DNA of 64,000 nt from Dokdonella sp. (GCA_023228465.1 JALOBC010000011.1:1-64000), one strand, 5' to 3'; shown: positions 19,790 to 28,984, numbered from the stretch's first letter. Program-made: numbers and translations. The notes: generated from the letters alone by a model not told the origin.

Positions 19790-20836
19790 ATGCAACTTGC
19801 TCCCACGGATCGCCTGCTGGTGTTCGCGCCGCATCCGGATGACGAGACGCTTGCTGCAGGCATCCTCATCCAGAGTGCCCGAGCCTGCGGCGCGGCCGTC
19901 AGGGTCGTCTTCGCCACCAGCGGCGACAACAATCCCTGGCCCCAGCGCTGGCTGGAGCGACGCTGGCGTATCGGCGCGGGCGATCGCGCGCGCTGGGCGG
20001 CGCGCCGGCGTGAAGAGGCCCTGGCCGCCCTCGCCATGCTTGGGGATGACATCTCCGCGCGCTTCCTGGGCTGGCCCGACCAGGGCCTGACCGACTGCCT
20101 GATGGATTCCGATGCCCCGGTGCAGGCGCTGGTCGCGGAACTGGCCGCGTTCGCACCGACCCATATCGCCCTGCCGGACATCGCGGACCTGCATCCCGAC
20201 CATGGTGCCCTGCGCGTCATGCTCGACCTCGCCCTGCTGCGCCATCGGCACGCCTGCACGCTGCTTGGCTACACGATCCACGGCGGCAGGCCCGGTCCGG
20301 CAGCCCGAGTCAGCGTCCGCGGTGGCTCGCTGGAGGTGAAGCTGTCCGCGGTGCAAGCCTATGGCAGCCAGCTTGCCCTCAGCCGGCGACGCCTGCTGGC
20401 CCTGGCGAGTCGCGCCGAGCAATTCGCTCCTGCGCATTTGCCGGCCCAGGGCGCCGGTCAGGTGAGCGAACGGGTGTTCGAGGTGGCCTGGCCAACGGAC
20501 TGGCCCTGGTTGCGTCCGCACGCGCTGCTGCTGGTCGTGGCCGAACCGGACCGGGTACGACGACTGCGTATCGAACTGCCGCGCTGGCCGCGTGGCGGCG
20601 CCCTGCCGCATGCGCCGCCGGCCCCGGTGAGCGGTATCGAATATCGCCGTGGCGGCCTGCGGATCGCCCTTGCCGAGTCGCTGGCGCCGCTGCTGTCGGT
20701 GCATGCCAAGGTACATCGCAAGGATCCGCGCCTGTTCATCTTCGATCGCCTGCCCTGGCAGGCCAGCGCCGCCCTGCCGGCAAGTGCGAAGCCGGCGGCC
20801 GGCGTGGCCTACGGGGTGGCCGAACAGTCGCTGTAA
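19790..20836 (+). CDS. PIG-L (LmbE-like) family deacetylase
   Basis: A 348-aa protein with the zinc-binding HPDDE motif (about residues 14-18) and a later HPDH (LHPDHGAL), the hallmarks of N-acetylglucosaminyl deacetylase-type enzymes. The region after about residue 190 is an extension that I cannot assign. Substrate is unknown: sugar, lipid-linked sugar or a small-molecule conjugate. The ribosome binding site AAGGAAGGAG is strong. The gene stands alone between argH and an unknown gene. Confidence 0.88.
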   Translation: MQLAPTDRLLVFAPHPDDETLAAGILIQSARACGAAVRVVFATSGDNNPWPQRWLERRWRIGAGDRARWAARRREEALAALAMLGDDISARFLGWPDQGLTDCLMDSDAPVQALVAELAAFAPTHIALPDIADLHPDHGALRVMLDLALLRHRHACTLLGYTIHGGRPGPAARVSVRGGSLEVKLSAVQAYGSQLALSRRRLLALASRAEQFAPAHLPAQGAGQVSERVFEVAWPTDWPWLRPHALLLVVAEPDRVRRLRIELPRWPRGGALPHAPPAPVSGIEYRRGGLRIALAESLAPLLSVHAKVHRKDPRLFIFDRLPWQASAALPASAKPAAGVAYGVAEQSL

Positions 20837-20877
20837 CGAATTCTTACGGCCGATCTTCCATAATTAAATGCTTTAGT

Positions 20878-20902
20878 GCGACGAGTCGAGGCAGCTCGTC
20901 GC
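20878..20902 (+). promoter_or_regulatory. 5' leader hairpin of the 120-aa gene
   Basis: GCGACGAG and CTCGTCGC form an 8-bp stem with a 9-nt loop, 33 bp ahead of the start codon. The stretch just upstream (20835-20877) is AT-rich and probably holds the promoter. A regulatory role is a guess. Confidence 0.35.
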
Positions 20903-20934
20903 GGGCATGTCGTCCGTGTGGAGAAAACCGATCC

Positions 20935-21297
20935 ATGACATACGATATTGGCGTTGGCCGTTGCGCCGAGGTGGACGGCGACACCGTGGTGGTGAAGCTG
21001 GAAAGCGTGATGGTGAAGCGACTGTCGCCCGACCATCCCTGGCAACGTTCGGGCACCAGCCTGCTGCGCCTCCATCGCAAGTTGTGCAGCGCCCTGCGCC
21101 CGCCGGCACCGGACGAGGAGCTCTACCTCGACCGCGAGGCCCTGTCGCGGCGTTGCATGGGTGCGCTGGATCTTGCCGGTGACGGCAGCACGATCCAGGT
21201 GGACCTGCGTGCCCTGCTGCAGGATGTCGATCCGCAGCCATCGGCAGGCCCCCAGCCCAAGGGCCGTGGCGGCGCCGACAGGCGCAAGTCGCGCTGA
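20935..21297 (+). CDS. Protein of unknown function, 120 aa
   Basis: I do not recognise this protein. It has no signal peptide, membrane segment or Cys pair. The N-terminal part (MTYDIGVGRCAEVDGDTVVVKLE) looks like a small beta unit, the middle is basic (LLRLHRKLCSALRPP), and the tail is rich in Pro, Gly, Arg and Lys. ATG 20935 has GTGGAG 10-15 bp upstream. A good intrinsic terminator follows the stop, and an AT-rich promoter region precedes the start, so it looks like an independently transcribed real gene. Confidence 0.65.
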   Translation: MTYDIGVGRCAEVDGDTVVVKLESVMVKRLSPDHPWQRSGTSLLRLHRKLCSALRPPAPDEELYLDREALSRRCMGALDLAGDGSTIQVDLRALLQDVDPQPSAGPQPKGRGGADRRKSR

Positions 21298-21316
21298 GCC
21301 AGCCACTCCCGTGAAC

Positions 21317-21340
21317 GACCCGGCGCAGGCCGGGTCTTTT
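21317..21340 (+). terminator. Rho-independent terminator
   Basis: GACCCGGC (21317-21324), loop GCAG, GCCGGGTC (21329-21336), followed by TTTT. It lies 20 bp after the stop of the 120-aa gene. Confidence 0.85.
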
Positions 21341-21434
21341 GTCCATGCCGCCGATCCGCACGCCAGGTTCGCGTGGATTCACTTGTCGGCAGCCATCATT
21401 TACCGGTTACGCGAAGCATCAGCAGGAGCTGCCC

Positions 21435-22580
21435 ATGGACCCGTTGTCACAGGATTTCGCCACTGGCCTGTTCGATTCGCCGGCGACCCCCTGCCTGTCG
21501 CTCTATCAGCCCACGCATCGCGCGCTGGCCGAGCGGCAGGAAGATACGATCCGCTTTCGCAATCTCGTGCGCGCGCTGGAGGAATCGCTGCGCCAACGCC
21601 ATTCGACGCGTGAGATCGAGCCGCTGCTGGCGCCGTTCCGCAAGCTTGCCGACGATGCCGGCTTCTGGCGCGGGCGCATGCTCGATGGGCTGGCCGTATT
21701 GGGTGCGCCGGGGCTGTTTCGCATCTACCAGCTGCAGCGGCCGGTACCGGAGCTGGCGATCGCGGCGGACAGCTTCCATGTCAAGCCGCTGATCCGCATC
21801 GCGCAGTCGGCCGACGCCTATTACGTGCTCGGCATCGATCGCGAGCACGTGCGCCTGTTCGAGGGCAATCGCGACCAGCTCGATGAGGTGGTCCTGGCCA
21901 GCGACTTCCCGCGCAGCAGCGCCGTGGTGCTCGGCGAAGAAGAAAACCAGCGTTACGTGGGCGCCTGGGCCCCGCAGGTGGGCCGCACCGGCGTGGTGCA
22001 TGGCGCCGGTGGCGGCAACGACCTCGTGCATCGCGCCATGCAGCGCTTCTTCCGTGCGGTCGATGAGGCGGTCCTGGAACGGTATTCACGTCCGTCCGGA
22101 CGGCCGCTGGTACTTGCCGGCCTGGCTGAGAACCAGTCGCGCTTTCGCGCGGTCAGCAGCAATCCGTTCCTGATCGAGCCGTCGATCGACGTGAACGTGG
22201 ATTCGCTCGACATCGGCGCGCTGCGCGAACGTGCCTGGCGCGCGATCGAACCCGCCTACCTGGGCCGTCTGCAGCAACTGGTCGACAATTTCCACGCGGC
22301 CTATGCGCGCGAACAGGGTGACCGCGATGTGGCCATCATCGCGCGCAATGCGGTCGCCGGCCGCGTCGGCGCGCTGCTGGTGGATGCCGAGCGACGCGTC
22401 CCCGGGCGCTTCGATGCGCAATCCGGCGCGATCGAGTACAGCGACCTGGCCGACCCGGACGTGGACGATCTGCTCGATGACATCGCCCAGCGCGTGCTGC
22501 GCAGCGGTGGTGAGGTGGTGATGGTGCCCAAGGCGCGGATGCCCACCGAAACCGGCCTGGCGGCGATCTACCGGTACTAA
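21435..22580 (+). CDS. baeRF (bacterial archaeo-eukaryotic release factor-like) protein
   Basis: A 381-aa protein whose layout matches the baeRF group: an N-terminal part beginning with CLSLYQPTHR and a middle nucleotide- or RNA-binding-like domain with RIAQSADAYYVLGIDREHVRLFEG. The C-terminal part, VDDLLDDIAQRVLRSGGEVVMVPKARMPTETGLAAIYRY, is typical of family 3. The role is unknown in bacteria; relatives of eRF1/Pelota suggest ribosome-linked functions. ATG 21435 has AGGAG 9 bp upstream; the in-frame upstream start at 21339 lies inside the preceding terminator region. It converges with the MrfB-like gene. Confidence 0.8.
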   Translation: MDPLSQDFATGLFDSPATPCLSLYQPTHRALAERQEDTIRFRNLVRALEESLRQRHSTREIEPLLAPFRKLADDAGFWRGRMLDGLAVLGAPGLFRIYQLQRPVPELAIAADSFHVKPLIRIAQSADAYYVLGIDREHVRLFEGNRDQLDEVVLASDFPRSSAVVLGEEENQRYVGAWAPQVGRTGVVHGAGGGNDLVHRAMQRFFRAVDEAVLERYSRPSGRPLVLAGLAENQSRFRAVSSNPFLIEPSIDVNVDSLDIGALRERAWRAIEPAYLGRLQQLVDNFHAAYAREQGDRDVAIIARNAVAGRVGALLVDAERRVPGRFDAQSGAIEYSDLADPDVDDLLDDIAQRVLRSGGEVVMVPKARMPTETGLAAIYRY

Positions 22581-22609
22581 GCCCGGGTCGCGCCGGCCGG
22601 CGCCGGCAG

Positions 22610-22628
22610 CCCGCACGGGGCGTGCGGG
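22610..22628. terminator. Hairpin between convergent genes
   Basis: CCCGCAC and GTGCGGG pair over a 5-nt loop in the gap between the baeRF gene and the MrfB-like gene. No T-tract is seen. Confidence 0.35.
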
Positions 22629-22705
22629 TGGCAATCCGCCTGCCACTTGCGCCAGGTCATGCGCCGCCCCGCGTGCTCCGAAGATGATGCGCCGCTTGCG
22701 GCGTG

Positions 22706-23566
22706 CTACCGGGGGCTGCCGGTCTGCAGCCGGGTCAATCCGGCCATGTGGTCACCCAGGCGCATCAGGGTGATCACGTCCTGACGGTTGTGATCCAGCA
22801 CCCGCGCGAGATTGCGGCTGGACTGGCCGCGCAGGAAGGCCAGCCACGCCGCCGGTGCCTGCGCGCCCGGCAGATCGTCCTCGCGCACGATGCCGAGCAC
22901 CTCGCGCTCGATCGTCGCCAGCCGGCAGTTGGCGTACACGCCGCGATAGCGCCGGCGCACCGGGTGCAGCCAGTCCAGGTGCGGCAGTTCGGGCAGGCGA
23001 TGCCTGACCCGGTTCAGGCGGAAGCGCCCCTTCAACAGCGGCGCGTCGTAGGATTTGCCGTTGTAGCTGACCAGGATGCTGTCGTCGCGCAGCCAGCCGG
23101 CGAAGTGCTCGAGCATGGCGCTCTCGCCGGCAATGCTGGTGAGGTAGAGCTGACGCACGCGCAGCGTGTCCTCCTTCCACGCCGCCACGCCGATCATGAA
23201 GGCGCGCGTGCCCACGCCGCCGGCCAGCCCCGTGGTCTCGGTGTCGAAACAGAGCAGGCGTGCGCGCTCGATCGGCCGAGCGTCCAGCATCGGCAGGTCG
23301 ATCAGGCGCGCGGCGGGATAGGCGAAGGCGCGCTCGACCAGATGCACGCCGGGGGCGATCTGCGTGCCGGCCGGGGCGGGCAACGGGACAGGGCGGCTGC
23401 GGTTCTCGCGCGCGCTGGCCAGCGCACGCAGGGCCTGCAACGAGGCGATCGCCGGCGCAGCGGCCGGTCGGGGTGCGGGCGCCGCTGCGCCCGCAGCCGG
23501 GGCGGCGGGTCGGGCGGTGCCGGCGTCGGCGCGCAGGCGCGCCAGCTTCTCGGCCAGTGCACTCAT
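22706..23566 (-). CDS. MrfB/YprB-like 3'-5' exonuclease-fold protein
   Basis: A 286-aa protein with a ribonuclease-H-like exonuclease domain: LLCFDTETTGLAGGVGTRAF (DEDD first motif, about residues 105-124), ILVSYNGKSYDAPLL (second), and DHNRQDVITLMRL (third). The N-terminal 70 residues are Ala/Pro-rich linker. In Bacillus subtilis the neighbouring pair YprA-YprB was renamed MrfA-MrfB, a helicase-nuclease that repairs mitomycin C adducts. The ATG (23564-23566) overlaps the helicase stop as ATGA, so the two are translationally coupled. Confidence 0.88.
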   Translation of the reverse strand: MSALAEKLARLRADAGTARPAAPAAGAAAPAPRPAAAPAIASLQALRALASARENRSRPVPLPAPAGTQIAPGVHLVERAFAYPAARLIDLPMLDARPIERARLLCFDTETTGLAGGVGTRAFMIGVAAWKEDTLRVRQLYLTSIAGESAMLEHFAGWLRDDSILVSYNGKSYDAPLLKGRFRLNRVRHRLPELPHLDWLHPVRRRYRGVYANCRLATIEREVLGIVREDDLPGAQAPAAWLAFLRGQSSRNLARVLDHNRQDVITLMRLGDHMAGLTRLQTGSPR

Positions 23567-25950
23567 GCGCCCAGCAACCCCAGCACGCCGACCGCCAGTT
23601 CCGCCTGGCTCGGTCCGGATGCGTTGTCCGTTCCCGGCACCGGCCCGATGCAGGCCGGGCAGCCGCCGTTGCACTCGCAGGCCTCGACCAGGTCCAGTGC
23701 CGCGCGCACCAGGTCCGGCGCGGCGTGGAACAGCGGTTCGGACAGGCCGATGCCGCCCGGGAAGTTGTCATACAGGAACAGGGTCGGGTGGAATTGGGCC
23801 GCGTCGGCGGGATCGACCGGCTCGCCATCGGCGCCCCGCCATTGACCGCGGCCCTGCAGGTCACGCGTGGCGAACCAGGCCGCATCGCCCGACCCGACCG
23901 TCTTCTGCAGGTCACGGCCCTCGGCCATCACGCGCACCTGGGCGACGGTGTGCAGGGCGTGGGCGGCACCGAGGAAGCCGTCCAGCGCGTCCTGGCGGTT
24001 GCTGAAGGCGGCATCCAGTGCGGCCTGGTCGAGCTGCCACCAAAGCGCCGTGGTGTGAAGTTCCTGATCCGGCAGGTTGACCGGCCCATAGCCAATGTTT
24101 TCATGGCTGTAGAAGCGGATCTTCTTGTAGCCCGAGACCCGGCGCACGACATGCACTTCGCCGTGGTGGCAGGTGCCCTGGCCGGCCCTGGCGCCGTCGA
24201 AACGGTCCAGCACCTTGAGCTTGGTGTAGTCGATGGCGTCGGTGTAGTAGTCGGCGTGGGTGGCCGTGACGAAGGCCTTGCGGCCGGCCCAGTCCAGCCG
24301 CTCCACCTGCCAGGGGCGCGACTGCACCATGTAGATGGCGCCTTCGTAGAGAGTCATGGCGGCGCTGGAGTAATCCACTTCCGCGATGATGGTCTGGCGC
24401 CCTTCGCTGCGGTCGACGACGACGAAATTGCCGTCCGCGACCGAGCGCAGGCTGACCGCAGCGGCCGGATAGCTGTCGGCGATCCAGTCCCAGCGCGTGC
24501 CTTCCTGGTGCAGCACGCCCGATTCCGCCAGCACGGCGAGGAAATCGTCCACGGCGTTCTCGCCGAAGCGGTCACCGGAGGCGAACGGCAGCTCGAACGC
24601 CGCGCAACGGATATGGTCGAGCAGGATCAGCAACTGGTCCGGCGCAATGCGTGCGTGCTCCGGCGGCGCGGCCTCGAAGAACTCCGGATGGCGCACCACG
24701 TACTGATCGAGTGCGGCGCTGGTGGCCACCATCACCCCCAGTGCCGGCTGCTGGCGCCGGCCCGCGCGGCCCAGGCGCTGCCAGGTGGCCGCGATCGAAC
24801 CCGGGAAGCCGTTGAGGATGGCCACATCCAGCGCCCCGATGTCCACACCCAGTTCCAGCGCCGAGGTGCTGACCACGCCGTCGATCGCCCCGCCGCGCAG
24901 CGCGCGCTCGGTCTGCCGCCGCTCGGTCGGCAGGTAGCCGCCGCGATAGGCACGGATGCGCTCGGGCTTGCGTGGATCGTGGTCGAATACATCCTTGAGG
25001 TACTTGGTGAGCACTTCGACCATCAGCCGTGACTGGGCGAACACGATGGTCTTGAGCCTCGCGCGGATGGCATGCCGCGCCAGGCGCATGGACTGCGAGC
25101 GCGCCGAGGCGCGGATGCCAAGATCCGGATTCACCACCGGCGGATTCCACAGCAGCACGTGGCGCTCGCCGCGCGGCGCGCCGCTTTGCGTGACGGCATG
25201 GACGGGTTCGCCCAGCAGCGCCTCGGCGTGGTCCTTGGGATTGCCGATCGTGGCCGAACACATGATGAAGGTCGGCGTCACGCCATAAAACGCGCACACG
25301 CGCTTCAGGCGCCGGATCACGTTCGCCACGTGCGAGCCGAACACGCCGCGATAGGTGTGGACCTCGTCGATCACCACGTAGCGCAGCGATTCGAAGAACT
25401 GCGCCCATTTGGTGTGATGCGGCAGGATGGCCTGGTGCAGCATGTCCGGGTTGCTGACCACGATGTCGCCCTTGACGCGGATCGCCTGGCGCGCGTCGGC
25501 CGGCGTATCGCCATCAAAGGTGAAGGCGCGCACGCCAAGCGCACCGGCCGCGTTGAGTTCCAGCAGTTCGGCCACCTGGTCCTGCGCCAGCGCCTTGGTC
25601 GGGAAGAGATACAGCGCCTTGGCCTGGTTGGCCCGCACCGCCTCGATCACCGGCAGGTTGTAGCAGAGTGTCTTGCCCGACGCGGTCGGCGTCACCACCA
25701 CCACGTGCCGCCCGGCAAAGGCGTGGTCCCACACCTCGCGCTGGTGGCTGTAGGGCCGTTCGACGCCGCGTCGGGCCAGGGCTTCGCGCAACCCCGCCGA
25801 CAGGCCAGGCGGGAACTCGCCCCAGCGCGCCGCCTGCGCCGGGTGGCGGAAGTAGCCGGTGATGCGATCGCCATATTTGAGCGCCCAGCCTTCGACGAGG
25901 CGCTCGACGCGGGTGACGTGACGCACGGGAGAATCGGTGGGAAGGCTCAT
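23563..25950 (-). CDS. MrfA/YprA-like superfamily 2 DNA helicase (DUF1998)
   Basis: A 795-aa helicase. Motif I is TPTASGKTLCYNLP (about residues 76-89), then FPTKALAQDQ, SNPDML, VIDEVHTYRGVFGSHVA (DEVH box), SATIGNP and a second RecA domain with STSALELGVDIG and QRLGRAGRR. The C-terminal DUF1998 region has four Cys in CECNGGCPACIGP, expected to bind metal. MrfA unwinds DNA 3' to 5' and acts with MrfB. ATG 25948-25950 gives MSLPTDSPVRHVTRVERL, the usual start; the longer open frame is unsupported. A divergent gene lies 294 bp away. Confidence 0.92.
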   Translation of the reverse strand: MSLPTDSPVRHVTRVERLVEGWALKYGDRITGYFRHPAQAARWGEFPPGLSAGLREALARRGVERPYSHQREVWDHAFAGRHVVVVTPTASGKTLCYNLPVIEAVRANQAKALYLFPTKALAQDQVAELLELNAAGALGVRAFTFDGDTPADARQAIRVKGDIVVSNPDMLHQAILPHHTKWAQFFESLRYVVIDEVHTYRGVFGSHVANVIRRLKRVCAFYGVTPTFIMCSATIGNPKDHAEALLGEPVHAVTQSGAPRGERHVLLWNPPVVNPDLGIRASARSQSMRLARHAIRARLKTIVFAQSRLMVEVLTKYLKDVFDHDPRKPERIRAYRGGYLPTERRQTERALRGGAIDGVVSTSALELGVDIGALDVAILNGFPGSIAATWQRLGRAGRRQQPALGVMVATSAALDQYVVRHPEFFEAAPPEHARIAPDQLLILLDHIRCAAFELPFASGDRFGENAVDDFLAVLAESGVLHQEGTRWDWIADSYPAAAVSLRSVADGNFVVVDRSEGRQTIIAEVDYSSAAMTLYEGAIYMVQSRPWQVERLDWAGRKAFVTATHADYYTDAIDYTKLKVLDRFDGARAGQGTCHHGEVHVVRRVSGYKKIRFYSHENIGYGPVNLPDQELHTTALWWQLDQAALDAAFSNRQDALDGFLGAAHALHTVAQVRVMAEGRDLQKTVGSGDAAWFATRDLQGRGQWRGADGEPVDPADAAQFHPTLFLYDNFPGGIGLSEPLFHAAPDLVRAALDLVEACECNGGCPACIGPVPGTDNASGPSQAELAVGVLGLLGA

Positions 25951-26244
25951 TGCAGGCTCCGCAGTCGGTCCGCCACGTATAGGCCGGCGGCGTCTCAGGA
26001 GCTGCGACAGCACCCTGTCGCGCGATCTTGCACGGAGCTTCCCTGGGTGCGAGGATCGCTTCGTGGGGGCGTTTCCGGGGGAAAGACTGCAGGGTTGGGC
26101 TGCGGGATGGGCTGAGGTGACGCCGGGAGCCGTTGTTCTTGCTCGGAAACTTGACCGCGAGCGGCCACGGGCGGTGGCATTATACTGCCGGGCTGCTGCT
26201 CGCTTTGTCGTCGAATAGTAGTTGGCCGTCACACGGTAGACATC

Positions 26245-26550
26245 GTGAGTCTTGAAGATCAATTTTCAGCAAAGTTGCGTACGTCCATCGAGGTCTGCCA
26301 CGAGTTGGGTTACCACCCCACACGCTTTACGCAAATGGTGGACAGCATCGGGGCTCGGGCAACGGCAGCCAGGCTTGTCGTAAGCGGAGATATGCAAACT
26401 GGCTTTAAGGAGTTGATTGCCCGTGGTCGCCCCGAACTCACGATGGAGAGCATCATGCTTCAACCGGAGTTCGCCAGCTTGTTCAAAGCTGCTGAGCTTG
26501 CAGCGGCACGTTGGCGCCTGGAGCAAGCTGGTGTGCAAAGTGCTGGCTAA
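26245..26550 (+). CDS. Small protein of unknown function, 101 aa
   Basis: A 101-aa helical, soluble protein with a GTG start and a weak ribosome binding site. The pattern TGFKELIARGRPELTMESIMLQPEFASLF...AARWRLEQAG looks like a conserved small family seen near DNA-transaction genes, but I cannot name it. GC content is noticeably lower than that of neighbouring genes. It is divergent from mrfA, with a possible -10 box TATACT at 26181-26186 but no matching -35. Confidence 0.6.
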   Translation: MSLEDQFSAKLRTSIEVCHELGYHPTRFTQMVDSIGARATAARLVVSGDMQTGFKELIARGRPELTMESIMLQPEFASLFKAAELAAARWRLEQAGVQSAG

Positions 26551-27020
26551 CAGCTCCGTAGGAGACTTCTCCGTCAAGCAGGGCGAGTGAAGCTCGTGCC
26601 CTCGGCTTTCGGGCGGCTGCCGATGACGCGAGTTTCGGTGCTGCGTGGTACGTGTCAGTGCTGGCAGGGTTCAACGGATGTCGGACGGCATTTCCGTGGA
26701 TGGTCTCGTTGAGCCGGCGATGCTGGCTTGGACCAGGGTACAAACCGCGCCCGAAAACCTCTCTCATTCAGCGGTGCCGCCGGTGTCCGGGGGAGCCGCG
26801 ATCTGAACCGGTTGTTGGACAAGGCCGGTCCCGGGATCGCGCCTTCCTGAGGAGTCAGCTATTGGCGCGTCAGCCGGCGGGGAGGCTGAGCGAGGCCAGC
26901 GCACGGCACGCCGGGATTGCCAGCGGTGCCGGATGGCAGTCCGGCGCGATCCGAAGGCGCATTGCGCGCCTTCTCAAGCGCTTTCGCCCACACGCAATCG
27001 TGCGATGGCGAAGCCACGCC
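26551..27020. other. Gene-poor stretch next to tRNA-Pro
   Basis: No coding frame with family character is visible on either strand. The sequence varies in composition and contains short imperfect repeats such as GGATGGCAGTCCGGCGCGATCC. An open frame that runs through here into the tRNA (26652-27236) is the well-known antisense-tRNA artefact. It may hold remnants of mobile DNA; I cannot show this. Confidence 0.4.
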
Positions 27021-27058
27021 GAAAGAAAAAGGCCACCGTTTCGGGTGGCCTTCTTTCT
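27021..27058 (-). terminator. Terminator of tRNA-Pro
   Basis: On the minus strand, just after the tRNA 3' end, a stem (AAGGCCACC with GGTGGCC on the plus strand, 27029-27052) is followed by TTTTTCTTTC. This is a clear intrinsic terminator. Confidence 0.85.
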
Positions 27059-27064
27059 CGGAAG

Positions 27065-27141
27065 TGGTCGGGGTGACATGATTCGAACATGCGACTTCTA
27101 CCTCCCGAAGGTAGCGCTCTACCAGGCTGAGCTACACCCCG
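27065..27141 (-). tRNA. tRNA-Pro (anticodon CGG)
   Basis: On the minus strand the molecule folds as a full cloverleaf of 77 nt including an encoded CCA. The acceptor stem is CGGGGTG/CACCCCG. The D arm contains AGCTCAGCCTGGTAGAGC, the anticodon stem is CTACC/GGTAG around the loop TTCGGGA (anticodon CGG, reads CCG), and the T arm contains GTTCGAATC. It is followed by a terminator. Confidence 0.97.
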
Positions 27142-27325
27142 ACGTCCCGCCGCAGCGGGGCGCGCATTCTAGCGAGCGGAGCTGCCTGCGCGCAACCATT
27201 CTGCGACGCGGCAGCCGTTGGGTGCGTGTTGGCTGAACGCTGGCACCTGTCGAGTCGCCGTGCACGAGCCGGCGCGGCGCGGTGCGTGGCATCATCCGGG
27301 GCTTTCCACAGATGGGAGCCGGTCG

Positions 27326-28984
27326 ATGAAGCATGCTTGCCTGATGGCCCTGGTGGTGGGCTGCAGCCTGATCGGCGCGGTCCGGGCCGAATCGATGACG
27401 CAATCCGCGCTGGACGGCGTGGTCGAGCAGCGCATTGCCGGCGATCGCACCGGCGCCTGCCTGGCGGTGGCGGTGGTGGACAAGGCGGCGGTCACGCGCA
27501 GTTATCGCTGCGCCTTCGATCGCGACAAGGGGCGCATCGGGCCGGACAGCGCCTTCGAGATCGGTTCGGTCAGCAAGACCATGACGGCCGCGCTGCTGAC
27601 CGACCTGATCCTCAAGGGCAAGGCCTCGCTGGATGATCCGCTGGCCGCCTGGTTGCCTGCCGGCACCGACGTGCCCACGTGGCATGCCCAGCCCATTCTC
27701 CTGCGCCACGTGGTCACGCATACCAGCGGCCTGCCGGCACTGCCGCCGGGGGTGGCCCTCACCAATCCGGCCGATCCCTACGCCGCGCTCACGGCGAAGG
27801 CGCTGTTTGCGGCGCTCGGGCGGGTGAAGCTGGAGGCCGCGCCGGGCGATCATTTCGAATACTCCAACTTCGCCATGATGCTGCTTTCATGGGGTATCGC
27901 GCATCGCACGGGCCAGGATCTGGAGACCTTGCTGCAGCAGCGTCTGTTTGCGCCGCTGGGCATGAAGGATGCCTACATCGATGCGCGGCCCAAGGGCGTG
28001 CGCGTGGCCGCGGGCCATTCGCAGAATGCCACGGTGGTGCCGGCCTGGCACTTCCCCACCGACCTGGCCGGCGTCGGCGGCGTGCACGCGACCCTCGATG
28101 ACATGGTGCGCTACGTGCAGGGCAATCTCGGGCAGATCGAATCGAGCATCACGCCGGCGCTGGCGTACACGCACAAGCAACTCAACGAGGCGCCGCCGAT
28201 CGCGATGAACTGGATGCTGGGCAAGGTTGGCGGGCGCACGGTACTGGTGCACGAGGGCGGCACGGGCGGGTTTTCCTCCTTTGTCGGCATCGACCCGGCG
28301 CGCCAGCGTGGCGTGGTCGTGTTGTCCGACACCGCGTTGACCGCGTTGGGCGGATTGGGCGATCTGGGGCTGCATCTCATCGATGCATCGATGCCGCTCG
28401 GCAAGCCGCTGCATGCGGCCACGCCGCCCGCCGCACTGCTGGAAGCCCTGGCGGGGCGCTATCAGTTGCCGTCCATCGCCGCGATGACGCTGCGGGTCGA
28501 AGACGGCGTGCTGCATGGACAGGCGGCCGGCCAGCCGGAGTTCGAGCTGGCCTACGACGATTCGGGCAACTTCCATCCGCGCAACTTCGATGCCCTGCTG
28601 CACCCGGTCAAGGCCGCCGATGGCAGCTACACCTTCACCTGGAGCCAGGGCGGCGCCGTGCTGCCGGCCACGCGTGTCGATGAACGCGCGCAGGCGGATC
28701 GGCCGAAGCTGAGTGCCGAAGCGCTGGCCGCCTACACCGGCACCTACCCGCTGATGCCGAACTTCGCACTGGACGTGTGGCCACGCGACGGCCAATTGCA
28801 TGCGCGCGCGACCGGGCAGGGCGAGTTCGCCCTCGACGCCATCGGCAAGGATCGCTTCGCCGCGGCCGCCTACGGGATCGAGATCGAATTCACGCGCGAT
28901 GCGGACGGCAAGGTAGCGGCACTGGATCTGCACCAGGCGGGGCATGTGCTGCATGGCGAGCGCACGCCACTGAAGACGCCCTGA
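27326..28984 (+). CDS. Secreted serine beta-lactamase-like hydrolase
   Basis: A 552-aa protein with a signal peptide (residues 1 to about 21, ending VRAE) and a class C beta-lactamase/DD-peptidase-like domain. The catalytic SxxK is SVSK in FEIGSVSKTMTAALLTD, the Tyr motif is YSN (EYSNFAMML), and the third motif is HEGGTGGF rather than KTG. A C-terminal lipocalin-like or DUF3471-type region follows (about residues 380-552), with two similar LAGRYQLPS and LAAYTGTYPL segments. Substrate could be beta-lactams, peptides or esters. ATG 27326 starts the signal peptide. The gene stands alone. Confidence 0.88.
   Translation: MKHACLMALVVGCSLIGAVRAESMTQSALDGVVEQRIAGDRTGACLAVAVVDKAAVTRSYRCAFDRDKGRIGPDSAFEIGSVSKTMTAALLTDLILKGKASLDDPLAAWLPAGTDVPTWHAQPILLRHVVTHTSGLPALPPGVALTNPADPYAALTAKALFAALGRVKLEAAPGDHFEYSNFAMMLLSWGIAHRTGQDLETLLQQRLFAPLGMKDAYIDARPKGVRVAAGHSQNATVVPAWHFPTDLAGVGGVHATLDDMVRYVQGNLGQIESSITPALAYTHKQLNEAPPIAMNWMLGKVGGRTVLVHEGGTGGFSSFVGIDPARQRGVVVLSDTALTALGGLGDLGLHLIDASMPLGKPLHAATPPAALLEALAGRYQLPSIAAMTLRVEDGVLHGQAAGQPEFELAYDDSGNFHPRNFDALLHPVKAADGSYTFTWSQGGAVLPATRVDERAQADRPKLSAEALAAYTGTYPLMPNFALDVWPRDGQLHARATGQGEFALDAIGKDRFAAAAYGIEIEFTRDADGKVAALDLHQAGHVLHGERTPLKTP

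Noticed and set aside
26151..26186. TTGACC and TATACT as a promoter for the 101-aa gene
   Set aside because: The spacing is 24 bp, too long for a sigma-70 promoter; only the -10 box could be real.
26652..27236. Open frame running through the tRNA-Pro locus (contains RGDMIRTCDFYLPK)
   Set aside because: This peptide is the usual antisense translation of a bacterial tRNA-Pro gene and appears as a false protein in databases.
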